Source of the DNA: Owenweeksia sp.
Lineage (GTDB): Bacteria; Bacteroidota; Bacteroidia; Flavobacteriales; Schleiferiaceae
Length of the DNA: 38,275 bases
Reading direction: 5' to 3'
Assembly: GCA_028285465.1 (NCBI GenBank)
Contig: JANQPD010000008.1
Span: 1-38,275 of the forward strand
Made by a program: the position numbers and the translations under genes. The notes below the pieces were generated by a model. That model was not told the DNA's origin. It searched no databases and was given only the letters and a program-made list of their open reading frames with translations. Below are positions 24,284 to 32,047 of this stretch, one piece after another (positions within the stretch are counted from its first letter, which is position 1; every line of letters starts with the position of its first letter).

Positions 24284-25519
24284 ATGAAGAAAATTTTTGC
24301 CCTTGCTGGAGCCGCGCTCATCATAGCGAGCTGTAGCAAAGAAACAAATGAGGCTTTGCCTCAGGACCAGCGCATCAGGTCTTATTCACAAAACGAGCTT
24401 AAGGGACAACTTGAACAGGTAGACATTGACATGCCGTTCATCAACGGTAAAACCAATGCTTTGTCTTACACCCTGCGCGCTGTAGCAGAGCCTCCTATCA
24501 TCAACGGAGTAAACACGAACGCTACTTCAGTAACGAAAGTAGGTAACTTGGTGTACGTAACCTGGCATACGGTAAATACTTCCCATGGAGGTGCCATATC
24601 TGTTTATGATGTAGGTACACCCGGAGCTATTTCTTACCAGGGTCGTGTAGATTTTATTGAAACAGACTTTCACCAGGGTGCTGTAGAAGGTACCAGCCTT
24701 TACCTGGTGGGACAGCGCGACCGTAACGGTGGTGCATATGACGACCAGCTTCCTTGGTGGGGCGGTTCTATCTTTGGCAAATTGACCCTGGATGGATCAG
24801 GTTTGTTGACCACTACTTATGCTGAAATCCCAACTTCTGGTTTTGCCTCAAATGGCTTGGCAGCCGCGGGTTCGAATGTGTATGACATCATTACCGGTGA
24901 CGGAAGCAGCCGCCTGTATCGTGTTGATGGTTCTACAATGACCATCACAGACAGCAGCAATCTGGCTACAGGAGTGTTTACAGATGGTGAGTTTATCATC
25001 ACAGACGGATCAAATGTATACGCTCTTGATGGTGACAAATCGGGAACCAACTCCAGGTTAATCAGCTACACTACTGGTGCAAACCTGAACGCGATGAATA
25101 TTCTTGCGGGTTCGGGAGGGGTAACTGCGCAAAGTGTGCCTTTCTCTTCTACAGGCGTTGAAAGAAATGCCATGGCTATAGATGCCAGCACAAATACCTA
25201 CCTGGCCATGGGAGCCAATGGTGTAATCAAGGTAACCAGCGGTGGCGCTGTTACACAGCACTACGATGCAGTAGGAGGTACTTCACAAGGTGTTTCCGTT
25301 GACGAAACAAATGCAAGGTTGTACATTGCTCAAGGTGAGCAAGGCTTGTTTGTGGCAGACCTTACGGATATGTCTCAGGTAGGGTATAGCCCACTGATTT
25401 ATTCAAACAGCAACTACAAAGACGTTACTTACGCGCCTTCTGCTACTGCCGGTGAAAACTGGTTGTTTATTGCCGATGGCGAGAAAGGCCTGTTGCTTGT
25501 TGAAGAAGACGACATTTAA
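24284..25519 (+). CDS. LVIVD-type beta-propeller lipoprotein
   Basis: The 411-residue protein has an SPII signal with lipobox IASC (Cys17), a linker that includes QLEQVDIDMPFINGK (42-56), and a repeat domain (about 70-405) of LVIVD-like blades: NLVYVTWHT, GAISVYDVG, SLYLVGQRD, NTYLAMGANGVIKV, ARLYIAQGEQGLFVADLTD, NWLFIADGEKGLLLV. It should sit on the outer membrane, probably as a surface propeller that binds a partner. It is divergent from the ECF sigma operon, and its promoter overlaps that gene. Downstream lie two copies of a short element. The linker motif recurs in the small lipoprotein at 25830. No ligand or enzyme activity is known. Confidence 0.82.
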   Translation: MKKIFALAGAALIIASCSKETNEALPQDQRIRSYSQNELKGQLEQVDIDMPFINGKTNALSYTLRAVAEPPIINGVNTNATSVTKVGNLVYVTWHTVNTSHGGAISVYDVGTPGAISYQGRVDFIETDFHQGAVEGTSLYLVGQRDRNGGAYDDQLPWWGGSIFGKLTLDGSGLLTTTYAEIPTSGFASNGLAAAGSNVYDIITGDGSSRLYRVDGSTMTITDSSNLATGVFTDGEFIITDGSNVYALDGDKSGTNSRLISYTTGANLNAMNILAGSGGVTAQSVPFSSTGVERNAMAIDASTNTYLAMGANGVIKVTSGGAVTQHYDAVGGTSQGVSVDETNARLYIAQGEQGLFVADLTDMSQVGYSPLIYSNSNYKDVTYAPSATAGENWLFIADGEKGLLLVEEDDI

Positions 25520-25551
25520 TAGACAGCTTCATCTAACCTTACAATTAGCAT

Positions 25552-25585
25552 AGTTTAACTAATTCAGGTTTCAATCACACTTAAG
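25552..25585 (+). repeat. GGTTTCAATCAC element, copy 1
   Basis: AGTTTAACT at 25552-25560, then GGTTTCAATCAC (25568-25579) and TTAAG (25581-25585). Copy 2 at 25739-25769 has the same blocks with the same order and near-equal spacing. It lies 33 bases after the lipoprotein stop. Confidence 0.7.
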
Positions 25586-25588
25586 AAG

Positions 25589-25614
25589 AGCAGGGCATTT
25601 GTCCTGCTTTTTTT
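25589..25614 (+). terminator. intrinsic terminator after the propeller lipoprotein
   Basis: AGCAGGGC (25589-25596) pairs with GTCCTGCT (25601-25608), one G-U pair, loop ATTT, then seven T. Confidence 0.85.
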
Positions 25615-25738
25615 ATGTCCTTTGGTCAATAAGCCGGAGGAATTGCGTTTTTGAAGGAAACATCGCATGCGGGATAAACCGTAGACAGCGGGTATTAACA
25701 GTAAGACGATCTAAATAATTTGTAGTATTTTTACGCTA

Positions 25739-25769
25739 AGTTTAACTTATAAGGTTTCAATCACTTAAG
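25739..25769 (+). repeat. GGTTTCAATCAC element, copy 2
   Basis: AGTTTAACT (25739-25747), GGTTTCAATCAC (25753-25764), TTAAG (25765-25769). About 28 of 31 positions match copy 1 with small gaps. Confidence 0.7.
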
Positions 25770-25780
25770 CTAAATGAAAG

Positions 25781-25806
25781 GCGGAGCTATATGCTCCGCT
25801 TTTTTT
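25781..25806 (+). terminator. intrinsic terminator before the small lipoprotein
   Basis: A 7-bp GC-rich stem GCGGAGC (25781-25787) with GCTCCGC (25793-25799), loop TATAT, then seven T (25800-25806). Confidence 0.88.
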
Positions 25807-25829
25807 GTTTTAGTACCTTGCTTGCTCAT

Positions 25830-26039
25830 ATGCCTGTACGCATACATATATTTAAACCTCTCTTTTTAAGTGTTTTGACGATGCTGATTGTGGTTTCATG
25901 TGCTCGGCCTAAGGAGAGCGTGCGGAACCCAAACCGTGAGCGGATTATTTTACATAAGCCGGAAAGCCTTCAGGATCAGATCCACCAGGTGGATACGCCT
26001 ATGCCCTTTATTCCGGCCAAGCCGGATTCCGTTCACTGA
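25830..26039 (+). CDS. small lipoprotein sharing a motif with the propeller lipoprotein
   Basis: This 69-residue protein has a signal peptide with lipobox VVSC (Cys24), a polar linker and the end segment LQDQIHQVDTPMPFIPAK (47-64). That segment matches residues 39-56 of the 411-residue neighbour at 10 of 18 positions, including QVD and MPFI. It thus looks like the anchor and linker of that protein without the propeller. I chose the ATG at 25830 because the upstream ATG at 25791 lies in the terminator. It may be a remnant of a duplicated gene or a free interaction partner. Codon use looks normal and the frame is intact. Confidence 0.7.
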   Translation: MPVRIHIFKPLFLSVLTMLIVVSCARPKESVRNPNRERIILHKPESLQDQIHQVDTPMPFIPAKPDSVH

Positions 26040-26088
26040 AGCCTTTTGAAAAGGCCTGGTGGAATTTCATGGGGTTTTCCAGGCACTT

Positions 26089-27399
26089 CTAGAAGCGGTG
26101 GCCAAGCAAAAGTGAAACGGAATAAATGCGAAAGAAGGAATCCCTGATCTCCGGATCTTCCTGGCGGGTGATGGTGAACTCAGCCTGCCCGTATAGCTTT
26201 GAAGTAAAGATCTTACGATACCCTATCCCAAAGTATTGCGATTCGGCATAATAGGTATTCAGGAATCTTTGGGCCTGCAATACTACAATCCGTTGATCGA
26301 GGGAATATCCAAAACCCGCCCTGAGCTGAAAGAAATCGGGAGAGTTGCGCATGAAGTGCCTGTACAGAAAGTTGTGGTTGTTGCCCCAACCCAAAGCTTC
26401 ATTTACAAAAAAGGGGCGATATTGCAGGTAGTTTCTACCCCAATAGTAGGCTATAGAGCCTGTTAAGGCATACACTTGGATGGTTCTGAAATCAAAATAG
26501 CGGAAGCCTATACTGCCTTCAAAACTACGGGGAAGTACGGTGAAGTATTCGGCTCCCCCCTTAACCACCGGGAAAATTTCCGAACTGGATATGCCGAGGT
26601 TAAAGTAAAAGTACTTCCCTTCACCCACAATAGGATACGCCTCACCTTCCAGCTGAATGCCATTTAAACCCAGGCGGCTGGCATAGTTTATTCTCCCTAT
26701 GTAGGTGCCGCTTTTGGTTAACTTGCCTACCTGGGCAAAGGCACCAAACCAGGGTTCATAGTCCCTGCTGGAGGGGCCAAAATAGTCATAGGTAATCCCG
26801 GCAGCTACTCCGTCAAACAATACCTGGTTGAGTAAAAAACTCCGGAGTTGCTGGAGCTCATTGTTGTTCGGGTGATACCGTAGGCCGGTATCGGCAGCGT
26901 TTAAAGCCTCTTTGAATTCCTTTTGCGCCCTGAGTATCTGAGCCTTTTCTACATGGTAGAACTCGCTTTCTTTGTCTCTTTTTAAACCTTCCCCGGCCAG
27001 AAAAAGAGCGGTATCTAATTGCGCATTGTACCTCTTGGCCAGTAAGAGCACGTGCCTGGGTTCCTCATAGCCTGTAGTGTCTTCTTCAATGATGGCTTTG
27101 GCTTCCTGGCTGGCTTTTGCGAACTTTTCTTCATACAGATACGTACGGGCTTTAAATACGGGGATGTCTTTGTAGTCGGGGAATTTTAAGATCAGAAAAT
27201 CCAACACAGTGCGCGATTTCTCGTATTCACCCTCATAAGCAAAGGAGCGTGCCATAGCAAAAGCAGAGTCCGAATCCTTGGGAATGGCTTCGATCAAAGT
27301 GCTATCTACTTCGGTGCTTGTAGTGTCTTCAAAGGACTGTCCATACCCTTCTACGAACACCAAGCTGAAGAATACAAATACGTAGATCCCTGCTTTCAT
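26089..27399 (-). CDS. TPR protein with YaiO-like outer membrane beta-barrel
   Basis: The 436-residue protein has a signal peptide (KAGIYVFVFFSLVFVEGYGQ), TPR-like helices (about 40-200, e.g. AFAMARSFAYEGEYEKSRTVL and ALNAADTGLRYHPNNNELQQL), and a C-terminal barrel of roughly 230 residues that alternates aromatic strands and ends with LYGQAEFTITRQED and SVSLLLGHRF. A terminal Phe and this arrangement fit the YaiO family. It should lie in the outer membrane; the substrate is unknown. A -7-like TAGTTTCG lies five bases before the ATG, suggesting a very short leader. Confidence 0.85.
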   Translation of the reverse strand: MKAGIYVFVFFSLVFVEGYGQSFEDTTSTEVDSTLIEAIPKDSDSAFAMARSFAYEGEYEKSRTVLDFLILKFPDYKDIPVFKARTYLYEEKFAKASQEAKAIIEEDTTGYEEPRHVLLLAKRYNAQLDTALFLAGEGLKRDKESEFYHVEKAQILRAQKEFKEALNAADTGLRYHPNNNELQQLRSFLLNQVLFDGVAAGITYDYFGPSSRDYEPWFGAFAQVGKLTKSGTYIGRINYASRLGLNGIQLEGEAYPIVGEGKYFYFNLGISSSEIFPVVKGGAEYFTVLPRSFEGSIGFRYFDFRTIQVYALTGSIAYYWGRNYLQYRPFFVNEALGWGNNHNFLYRHFMRNSPDFFQLRAGFGYSLDQRIVVLQAQRFLNTYYAESQYFGIGYRKIFTSKLYGQAEFTITRQEDPEIRDSFFRIYSVSLLLGHRF

Positions 27400-27404
27400 T
27401 GGCC

Positions 27405-27412
27405 CGAAACTA
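27405..27412 (-). promoter_or_regulatory. candidate -7 element for the YaiO-like gene
   Basis: Minus-strand TAGTTTCG, one mismatch from TAnnTTTG, five bases upstream of the ATG. No clear -33 TTG at the usual distance. Confidence 0.35.
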
Positions 27413-27471
27413 AGGAGTATAGCAATCTGCTTTTACCGCTTTTCGGTTAAATCGCCATTTTTTACGACAAA

Positions 27472-28425
27472 TTACTTTCGTTCTATAGCACGCCTGGCTG
27501 CGGCCGCTATAGCTTGACCGTTCAAGCCGTACTTTTCGAGTAGTTGTGCAGGCGTGCCACTTTCTCCAAAGCGATCGTTTACGGCCACGAACTCCTGAAC
27601 CGTAGGTCTTTTTCTGGCCAACATACCACTTATTGATTCCCCCAGGCCCCCGAAGCGCATGTGCTCTTCAGCGCTTACCAGGCAATTGGTTTTTGATACG
27701 GAGTTGAGTATGATCTCCTCGTCAAGTGGTTTTATGGTGTGTATGTTGATCACTTCGGCAGAGATTTGCTCTTTGGCCAGTGCTTCGGCAGCCTCCAGGG
27801 CCTTCCATACCAGGTGGCCGGTAGCTACCAGGGTAACGTCATTTCCCTCTTGCAAAAGGATGCCCTTGCCTATTTCAAAAGCTTGGTCTGCCGGGGTGAA
27901 GTTAGGTACTTTGGGACGTCCAAAACGTAGGTAAACCGGGCCCTTGTGCTCGGCAATGGCCAGCGTGGCCGCCTTGGTTTGGTTGTAGTCGCAAGGATTA
28001 ATAACGGTCATGCCGGGGAGCATTTTCATCAGGCCTATGTCCTCGAGTATTTGGTGGGTAGCTCCATCTTCCCCCAGGGTAAGTCCTGCGTGGGAGGCGC
28101 ATATTTTCACATTTTTCCCGGAGTAAGCGATGCTTTGTCTGATCTGATCGTATACCCTGCCCGTACTAAAATTGGCGAATGTGCCGGTAAAGGGAATTTT
28201 ACCTCCTATGGTAAGACCGGCAGCAATCCCCATCATATTGGCTTCTGCAATCCCAACCTGTATGAATCGGTCGGGAAACTCCTCTTTGAAATCTCCCATT
28301 TTAAGGGAGCCGGTCAAATCGGCACAAAGGCCAACCACATTTGGGTTTATGCGGCCCAGTTCCAGCAACCCGGCTCCAAATCCCGAACGTGTGTCTTTTG
28401 CCCCCTGGTCTACGTAATTATTCAT
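27472..28425 (-). CDS. transketolase, C-terminal subunit
   Basis: The 317-residue protein has the pyrimidine-binding domain with VGIAEANMMGIAAG, where Glu61 activates thiamine diphosphate, and the C-terminal transketolase domain. It works with the N-terminal subunit encoded at 29817-30665 to move two-carbon units in the pentose phosphate pathway. Split transketolase is common in Bacteroidota, but the two genes here are separated by a vWA gene. Its ATG lies two bases after the vWA stop. Confidence 0.95.
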   Translation of the reverse strand: MNNYVDQGAKDTRSGFGAGLLELGRINPNVVGLCADLTGSLKMGDFKEEFPDRFIQVGIAEANMMGIAAGLTIGGKIPFTGTFANFSTGRVYDQIRQSIAYSGKNVKICASHAGLTLGEDGATHQILEDIGLMKMLPGMTVINPCDYNQTKAATLAIAEHKGPVYLRFGRPKVPNFTPADQAFEIGKGILLQEGNDVTLVATGHLVWKALEAAEALAKEQISAEVINIHTIKPLDEEIILNSVSKTNCLVSAEEHMRFGGLGESISGMLARKRPTVQEFVAVNDRFGESGTPAQLLEKYGLNGQAIAAAARRAIERK

Positions 28426-28427
28426 AC

Positions 28428-29807
28428 CTAATTCAATTTTACAATAGTGATGCTCCCGGAATTCACGGTAAATTCCTTGCTTATAGAATATTCGCTTTTT
28501 TGTGAAGTCTTTGACCTGAAGATGACCCGGTAGTTTCCGGGCTGTAAAGTGACGCTTTGCTTGCTATCGGAAGTCAGGTCAATTACCCATTCTTCCGTAT
28601 TTCCATTCTGCACTAAAATACTTCCGTACCCCCCTATGGAAGCACTTAGGTTTACCGTGCCTGGCGGAGGAAGCGCTATGCGCGTAGTTTGATTGGCGCG
28701 TATGTGCACATCTTTTTGCACTATGCGCGGCAAAGTAAGCAGTTCCAGGTCGTAGCTACCTTGCAGGTACTTTTGGGAAGTATTGAAATCCTGGACATGC
28801 AAGATCTTTTGTTGCCCGGCTTTTTTGACCAGGCATTTCAAATCGCCATAGCTGTTGCGGCCCTGCATCTCCAACTTTAGGGTGCCGCGAGGTAGGGACA
28901 ATCCGATTTTATTGTGCTTCCCGGCGGCTATCCTTATGCTGTCGCGATGCGCCTCGGGCAGGCTGTGTACGGTCATGTCATACGTAACAAGGGGGTCGAG
29001 GTAAACCGTATCCGGGTTTCCCAGGTAATTGAGGGTATGCACAATTTGTTTGTTTACTTTCCCGCTGGTATGGTTGTAAAAAGTAATGGGCACATCTGTT
29101 TCGGAAGGAAGCCCGTTGGCATCTAAAAGATTTATCTGAGCGGTGGTGTTGTCAAGTGCCTGGGAAATAACGATACCCAAAACCGTTTCAAAGGTCTTTT
29201 CATCCGCAGCATCGTAAAAATTCCCTACGCATGAAAAGCTTTTTTGAAACCCTTTATCGAGTCCGATGCCAATAACAAATGGCTTTAAAATGATGCCTTG
29301 TTTCTGCAGCAGGCGCGAAGCGGCACATGGATCTTCATCACAGGATTCCACCCCATCCGTAATCAGGATGATGATGTTCCGGCAGTTGTTACAGGGCGTA
29401 AAGTCAGAAGAAGCCCGCAACAGGGAACGCGCTATGGGGGTAGTGCCTTTTGGACGGATGCCCCTCAGCACCTTCTTTATACGCTGGAAATTATTGCTTC
29501 CCAAAGCTACTTCCAGCCGTGTATCGTTGCAATCCTGCGGAGGTACAGGTCTTTGATGCCCGTATACCCGCAAACCCAGTTGGAACTGGTCACTTTTTAT
29601 GCGCTGCAGGCTGTCGAGCATTTGGCTCATCAACTGTTGGGCAATATCAATTTTTCTACCGCTCTCCCAACGGCCGTACATACTTTGCGAGCCATCAAAC
29701 ACAAAGAGAATGCGCGTGATGACTTCGTCTTTTTGCGCCCTGTTTTGAGCGGGAAGTGTTCCACCAAAAAGGAAAAGCAACAGAAATATGTACGAAGCCT
29801 TCTTCAA
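28428..29807 (-). CDS. secreted von Willebrand factor A domain protein
   Basis: The 459-residue protein has a signal peptide (KKASYIFLLLFLFGGTLPAQ), then a vWA domain. The MIDAS metal site is intact: DGSQS (38-42), Thr in KGTTPIARSL, and Asp in IILITDGVESCDEDPC. The domain runs to about 215, and the C-terminal half has beta-sandwich-like repeats with PGNYRVIFRSK and ends EFTVNSGSITIVKLN. Such proteins bind protein ligands through a metal ion, outside the cytoplasm. It lies nine bases after the tktN gene and two bases before tktC, so it is in their operon, with no obvious link to sugar metabolism. Confidence 0.85.
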   Translation of the reverse strand: MKKASYIFLLLFLFGGTLPAQNRAQKDEVITRILFVFDGSQSMYGRWESGRKIDIAQQLMSQMLDSLQRIKSDQFQLGLRVYGHQRPVPPQDCNDTRLEVALGSNNFQRIKKVLRGIRPKGTTPIARSLLRASSDFTPCNNCRNIIILITDGVESCDEDPCAASRLLQKQGIILKPFVIGIGLDKGFQKSFSCVGNFYDAADEKTFETVLGIVISQALDNTTAQINLLDANGLPSETDVPITFYNHTSGKVNKQIVHTLNYLGNPDTVYLDPLVTYDMTVHSLPEAHRDSIRIAAGKHNKIGLSLPRGTLKLEMQGRNSYGDLKCLVKKAGQQKILHVQDFNTSQKYLQGSYDLELLTLPRIVQKDVHIRANQTTRIALPPPGTVNLSASIGGYGSILVQNGNTEEWVIDLTSDSKQSVTLQPGNYRVIFRSKTSQKSEYSISKEFTVNSGSITIVKLN

Positions 29808-29816
29808 TACAACGGT

Positions 29817-30665
29817 TTAATAATCGCCCAATGTTTCCGGAAGTTGAGCAAGCGCCTGGGTAAGTTGCTCATCATTGGGGGCAATGCCATGCCACTTATG
29901 AGTGCCTTCCATGAAATCTACCCCTGCCCCCATTTCGGTTTTCATAACCACACAAACCGGTTTTCCCTTTCCTGTAAGGCTTCGGGCTTTTTTGAGGCCG
30001 TTTACTACCGTTTCCATATGGTTGCCTTTGGCAATATGCATCACCTCCCAGCCAAAAGCCTCAAACTTTTTGCCAATATCACCCATAGCCAATACATCAT
30101 CTGTGCTGCCGTCAATTTGTTGCCCGTTGGCGTCTATTGTACAGATCAGGTTGTCTACCTTCTTTCCAGCCGCAAACATAGCGGCCTCCCAGATCTGTCC
30201 TTCCTGCAATTCGCCATCGCCATGGAGGGAAAAAACCAGGCGATCATCTCCATTGAGCTTTTTGCTCAAGGCCGCACCAATGGCTACAGACATGCCTTGC
30301 CCCAGGGAGCCTGAAGCTACACGTACGCCAGGCAAACCCTCGTGTGTGGTAGGATGCCCCTGTAAACGGCTATCCAGTTTCCTGAAAGTATGCAATTCAC
30401 TGAGAGGGAAATATCCGGCATGCGCTAGGGTACTGTAATAAACGGGGCTGATGTGTCCGTTACTCAAAAAGAACAGCTCTTCTCCCGAACCGTCCATATC
30501 AAAGACAGGAGCGTTGTGTTGCATCACTTCAAAATACAGCGCTGTAAAGAACTCGGTGCATCCCAACGAACCACCCGGGTGACCGGACTGTACAGCATGC
30601 ACCATTCTTACAATATCGCGCCTTATCTGGGAAGCTATTTGCTCTAAATGTTGTGTATCAGCCAT
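29817..30665 (-). CDS. transketolase, N-terminal subunit
   Basis: The 282-residue protein has the diphosphate-binding domain: SGHPGGSLGCTEF (27-39), GDGELQEGQIWEA (149-161) and Asn180, which bind thiamine diphosphate and its metal. It pairs with the C-terminal subunit at 27472-28425. I chose the ATG at 30665, ahead of ADTQHLEQIA; an ATG at 30686 would add seven residues between the promoter and the fold. TACTTTTG (30684-30691) lies just upstream. Confidence 0.95.
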   Translation of the reverse strand: MADTQHLEQIASQIRRDIVRMVHAVQSGHPGGSLGCTEFFTALYFEVMQHNAPVFDMDGSGEELFFLSNGHISPVYYSTLAHAGYFPLSELHTFRKLDSRLQGHPTTHEGLPGVRVASGSLGQGMSVAIGAALSKKLNGDDRLVFSLHGDGELQEGQIWEAAMFAAGKKVDNLICTIDANGQQIDGSTDDVLAMGDIGKKFEAFGWEVMHIAKGNHMETVVNGLKKARSLTGKGKPVCVVMKTEMGAGVDFMEGTHKWHGIAPNDEQLTQALAQLPETLGDY

Positions 30666-30683
30666 AAAATAATAATTGTGCGG

Positions 30684-30691
30684 CAAAAGTA
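30684..30691 (-). promoter_or_regulatory. -7 element for the transketolase operon
   Basis: Minus-strand TACTTTTG, an exact TAnnTTTG match, 18 bases before the ATG at 30665. A -33 TTG is not evident. Confidence 0.5.
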
Positions 30692-30791
30692 GCCTTTTCG
30701 TAAGGCCGGGGCGGTTTAATGTTGATAAAAATTGAAAAGCATAGCGCGATACTATGCCTTGCTATACTCTTTAAAAGAGCCGTCTAAAGCC

Positions 30792-30799
30792 TATCTTTG
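30792..30799 (+). promoter_or_regulatory. -7 element for ychF
   Basis: TATCTTTG, an exact TAnnTTTG match, 38 bases before the ATG. TTA at 30771-30773 is the best -33 candidate (18-base spacer). Confidence 0.5.
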
Positions 30800-30837
30800 C
30801 CGGCTTTAGAAAAACGCAATCATTTTTTAGCTAGTAT

Positions 30838-31929
30838 ATGAAGTGTGGTATTGTAGGATTGCCCAATGTGGGTAAATCAACGCTTTTCAATTGCCTGAGC
30901 AACGCCAAAGCACAGTCGGCTAATTTCCCTTTTTGTACCATTGAGCCCAACGTTGGCGTAGTAACGGTGCCTGATGAGCGCATAGCCAGGTTGGAGGAAT
31001 TGGTAAAACCGGAGCGGGTGATGCCCGCTACGGTGGAGATCGTAGATATTGCAGGACTGGTAAAGGGAGCGAGTAAGGGAGAAGGATTGGGGAATCAATT
31101 CCTCGGCAACATACGGGAGTGCAACGCCATTATTCACGTTTTGCGCTGTTTTGAGAACGATAACATCACCCACGTGGATGGTTCGGTAGATCCTATCCGT
31201 GACAAGGAAACGATCGATATAGAGTTGCAGCTAAAAGACCTGGAAACCCTGGAAAAAAGGATCGACCGGCATAAAAAGGCATCCAAAGGGGGAAACAAGG
31301 CTGAAGCAGCACATGTGGAAACCCTTGAAGCGCTGAAAAAGCACCTGGAAGCAGGCAACAGCGTACGGGGGTTTGAGCGCAACGAAACACAGGACGAACT
31401 GATCAAAGATTGCCAGTTCCTGACAGACAAGCCCGTACTTTATTTGTGCAATGTAGACGAGGCTTCGGCCAAAGAGGGCAATGCGTGGGTTGAAAAGGTA
31501 AAGGAAAGTGTACAAGCCGAAAATGCAGAAGTGATCTACCTGGCAGCCGCCACCGAAGCGGATATTAACGAACTGGAGACTTATGAAGAGCGCCAGATGT
31601 TCCTCGAAGACCTGGGGCTTGAAGAACCGGGCATCAATAAGGTGATCCGGGGCGCTTATGCCTTGCTAAACCTGCAAACCTATTTTACGGCAGGCGTAAA
31701 AGAAGTAAGGGCCTGGACTATAAAAAAAGGCTTTACAGCTCCCCAGGCAGCAGGAGTTATCCATACCGACTTCGAAAAAGGTTTTATCCGGGCCGAGGTG
31801 ATCAAATACGAAGACTTTGTGAAATATGGGTCGGAAAGCGCTGTAAAAGAAGCCGGTAAACTCTCCGTAGAAGGCAAAGAATATATGGTGCAAGACGGTG
31901 ACGTTATGCATTTTAGGTTTAATGTGTAG
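30838..31929 (+). CDS. ychF: redox-regulated ATPase / ribosome-binding GTPase YchF
   Basis: The 363-residue Obg-family protein has G1 GLPNVGKST (7-15), the switch region with FPFCTIEPNVGVV, DIAGLVKGASKGEGLGNQFL, the altered NxxE-type specificity motif in CNVDE that gives ATP preference, a coiled-coil insertion (about 130-185) and the C-terminal TGS domain with QAAGVIHTDFEKGFIRAEV. YchF binds ribosomes and affects oxidative stress response. It is a single gene upstream of the topoisomerase IV operon. Confidence 0.97.
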   Translation: MKCGIVGLPNVGKSTLFNCLSNAKAQSANFPFCTIEPNVGVVTVPDERIARLEELVKPERVMPATVEIVDIAGLVKGASKGEGLGNQFLGNIRECNAIIHVLRCFENDNITHVDGSVDPIRDKETIDIELQLKDLETLEKRIDRHKKASKGGNKAEAAHVETLEALKKHLEAGNSVRGFERNETQDELIKDCQFLTDKPVLYLCNVDEASAKEGNAWVEKVKESVQAENAEVIYLAAATEADINELETYEERQMFLEDLGLEEPGINKVIRGAYALLNLQTYFTAGVKEVRAWTIKKGFTAPQAAGVIHTDFEKGFIRAEVIKYEDFVKYGSESAVKEAGKLSVEGKEYMVQDGDVMHFRFNV

Positions 31930-31976
31930 GACGCGCTAAAGGAGTGTTTTAATAACCTGTGTATAACTGCCAGGCC

Positions 31977-32005
31977 TTGTGTTTATAAGCCTTGGCCTAT
32001 TTTTC
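31977..32005 (+). promoter_or_regulatory. candidate promoter for the parE operon
   Basis: TTG (31977-31979), 18 bases, then TATTTTTC (31998-32005), one mismatch from TAnnTTTG. A second -7-like TATTTTTA overlaps at 32006-32013. The ATG follows at 32048. Confidence 0.45.
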
Positions 32006-32047
32006 TATTTTTAGCGTTCTACTGAGAAAGCGAAGTATCTTTTACGA

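Larger units (their letters stand above)
25735..25806 (+). ncRNA. candidate small RNA or terminated leader
   Basis: A -7-like TATTTTTA (25726-25733) without a good -33 box precedes element copy 2 and a strong terminator, so a transcript of roughly 70 bases is expected. It could be a free small RNA or an attenuating leader for the 69-residue lipoprotein that starts 23 bases after the terminator. Neither is shown by sequence alone. Confidence 0.35.
25520..25829. other. 310-base intergenic region with two repeat-plus-terminator units
   Basis: The gap holds element copy 1 with a terminator (25552-25614), about 120 bases with nothing recognisable, a candidate -7 element TATTTTTA (25726-25733), and element copy 2 with a terminator (25739-25806). 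Confidence 0.6.

Noticed and set aside
25568..25764. GTTTCAATCAC resembles the start of some CRISPR repeats
   Set aside because: Only two copies 185 bases apart, no regular spacers and no cas genes in the window.
26041..26055. GCCTTTTGAAAAGGC palindrome as a terminator
   Set aside because: No T run follows on either strand, so termination is not supported.
29298..30314. 338-residue ORF on the plus strand
   Set aside because: It lies antisense to the vWA and transketolase genes, has no recognisable domain or signal, and its composition is that of a reverse-frame shadow.
31972..31998. AGGCC/GGCCT stem followed by T-rich sequence as a ychF terminator
   Set aside because: Only five pairs with a 17-base loop, and it overlaps the likely parE promoter.
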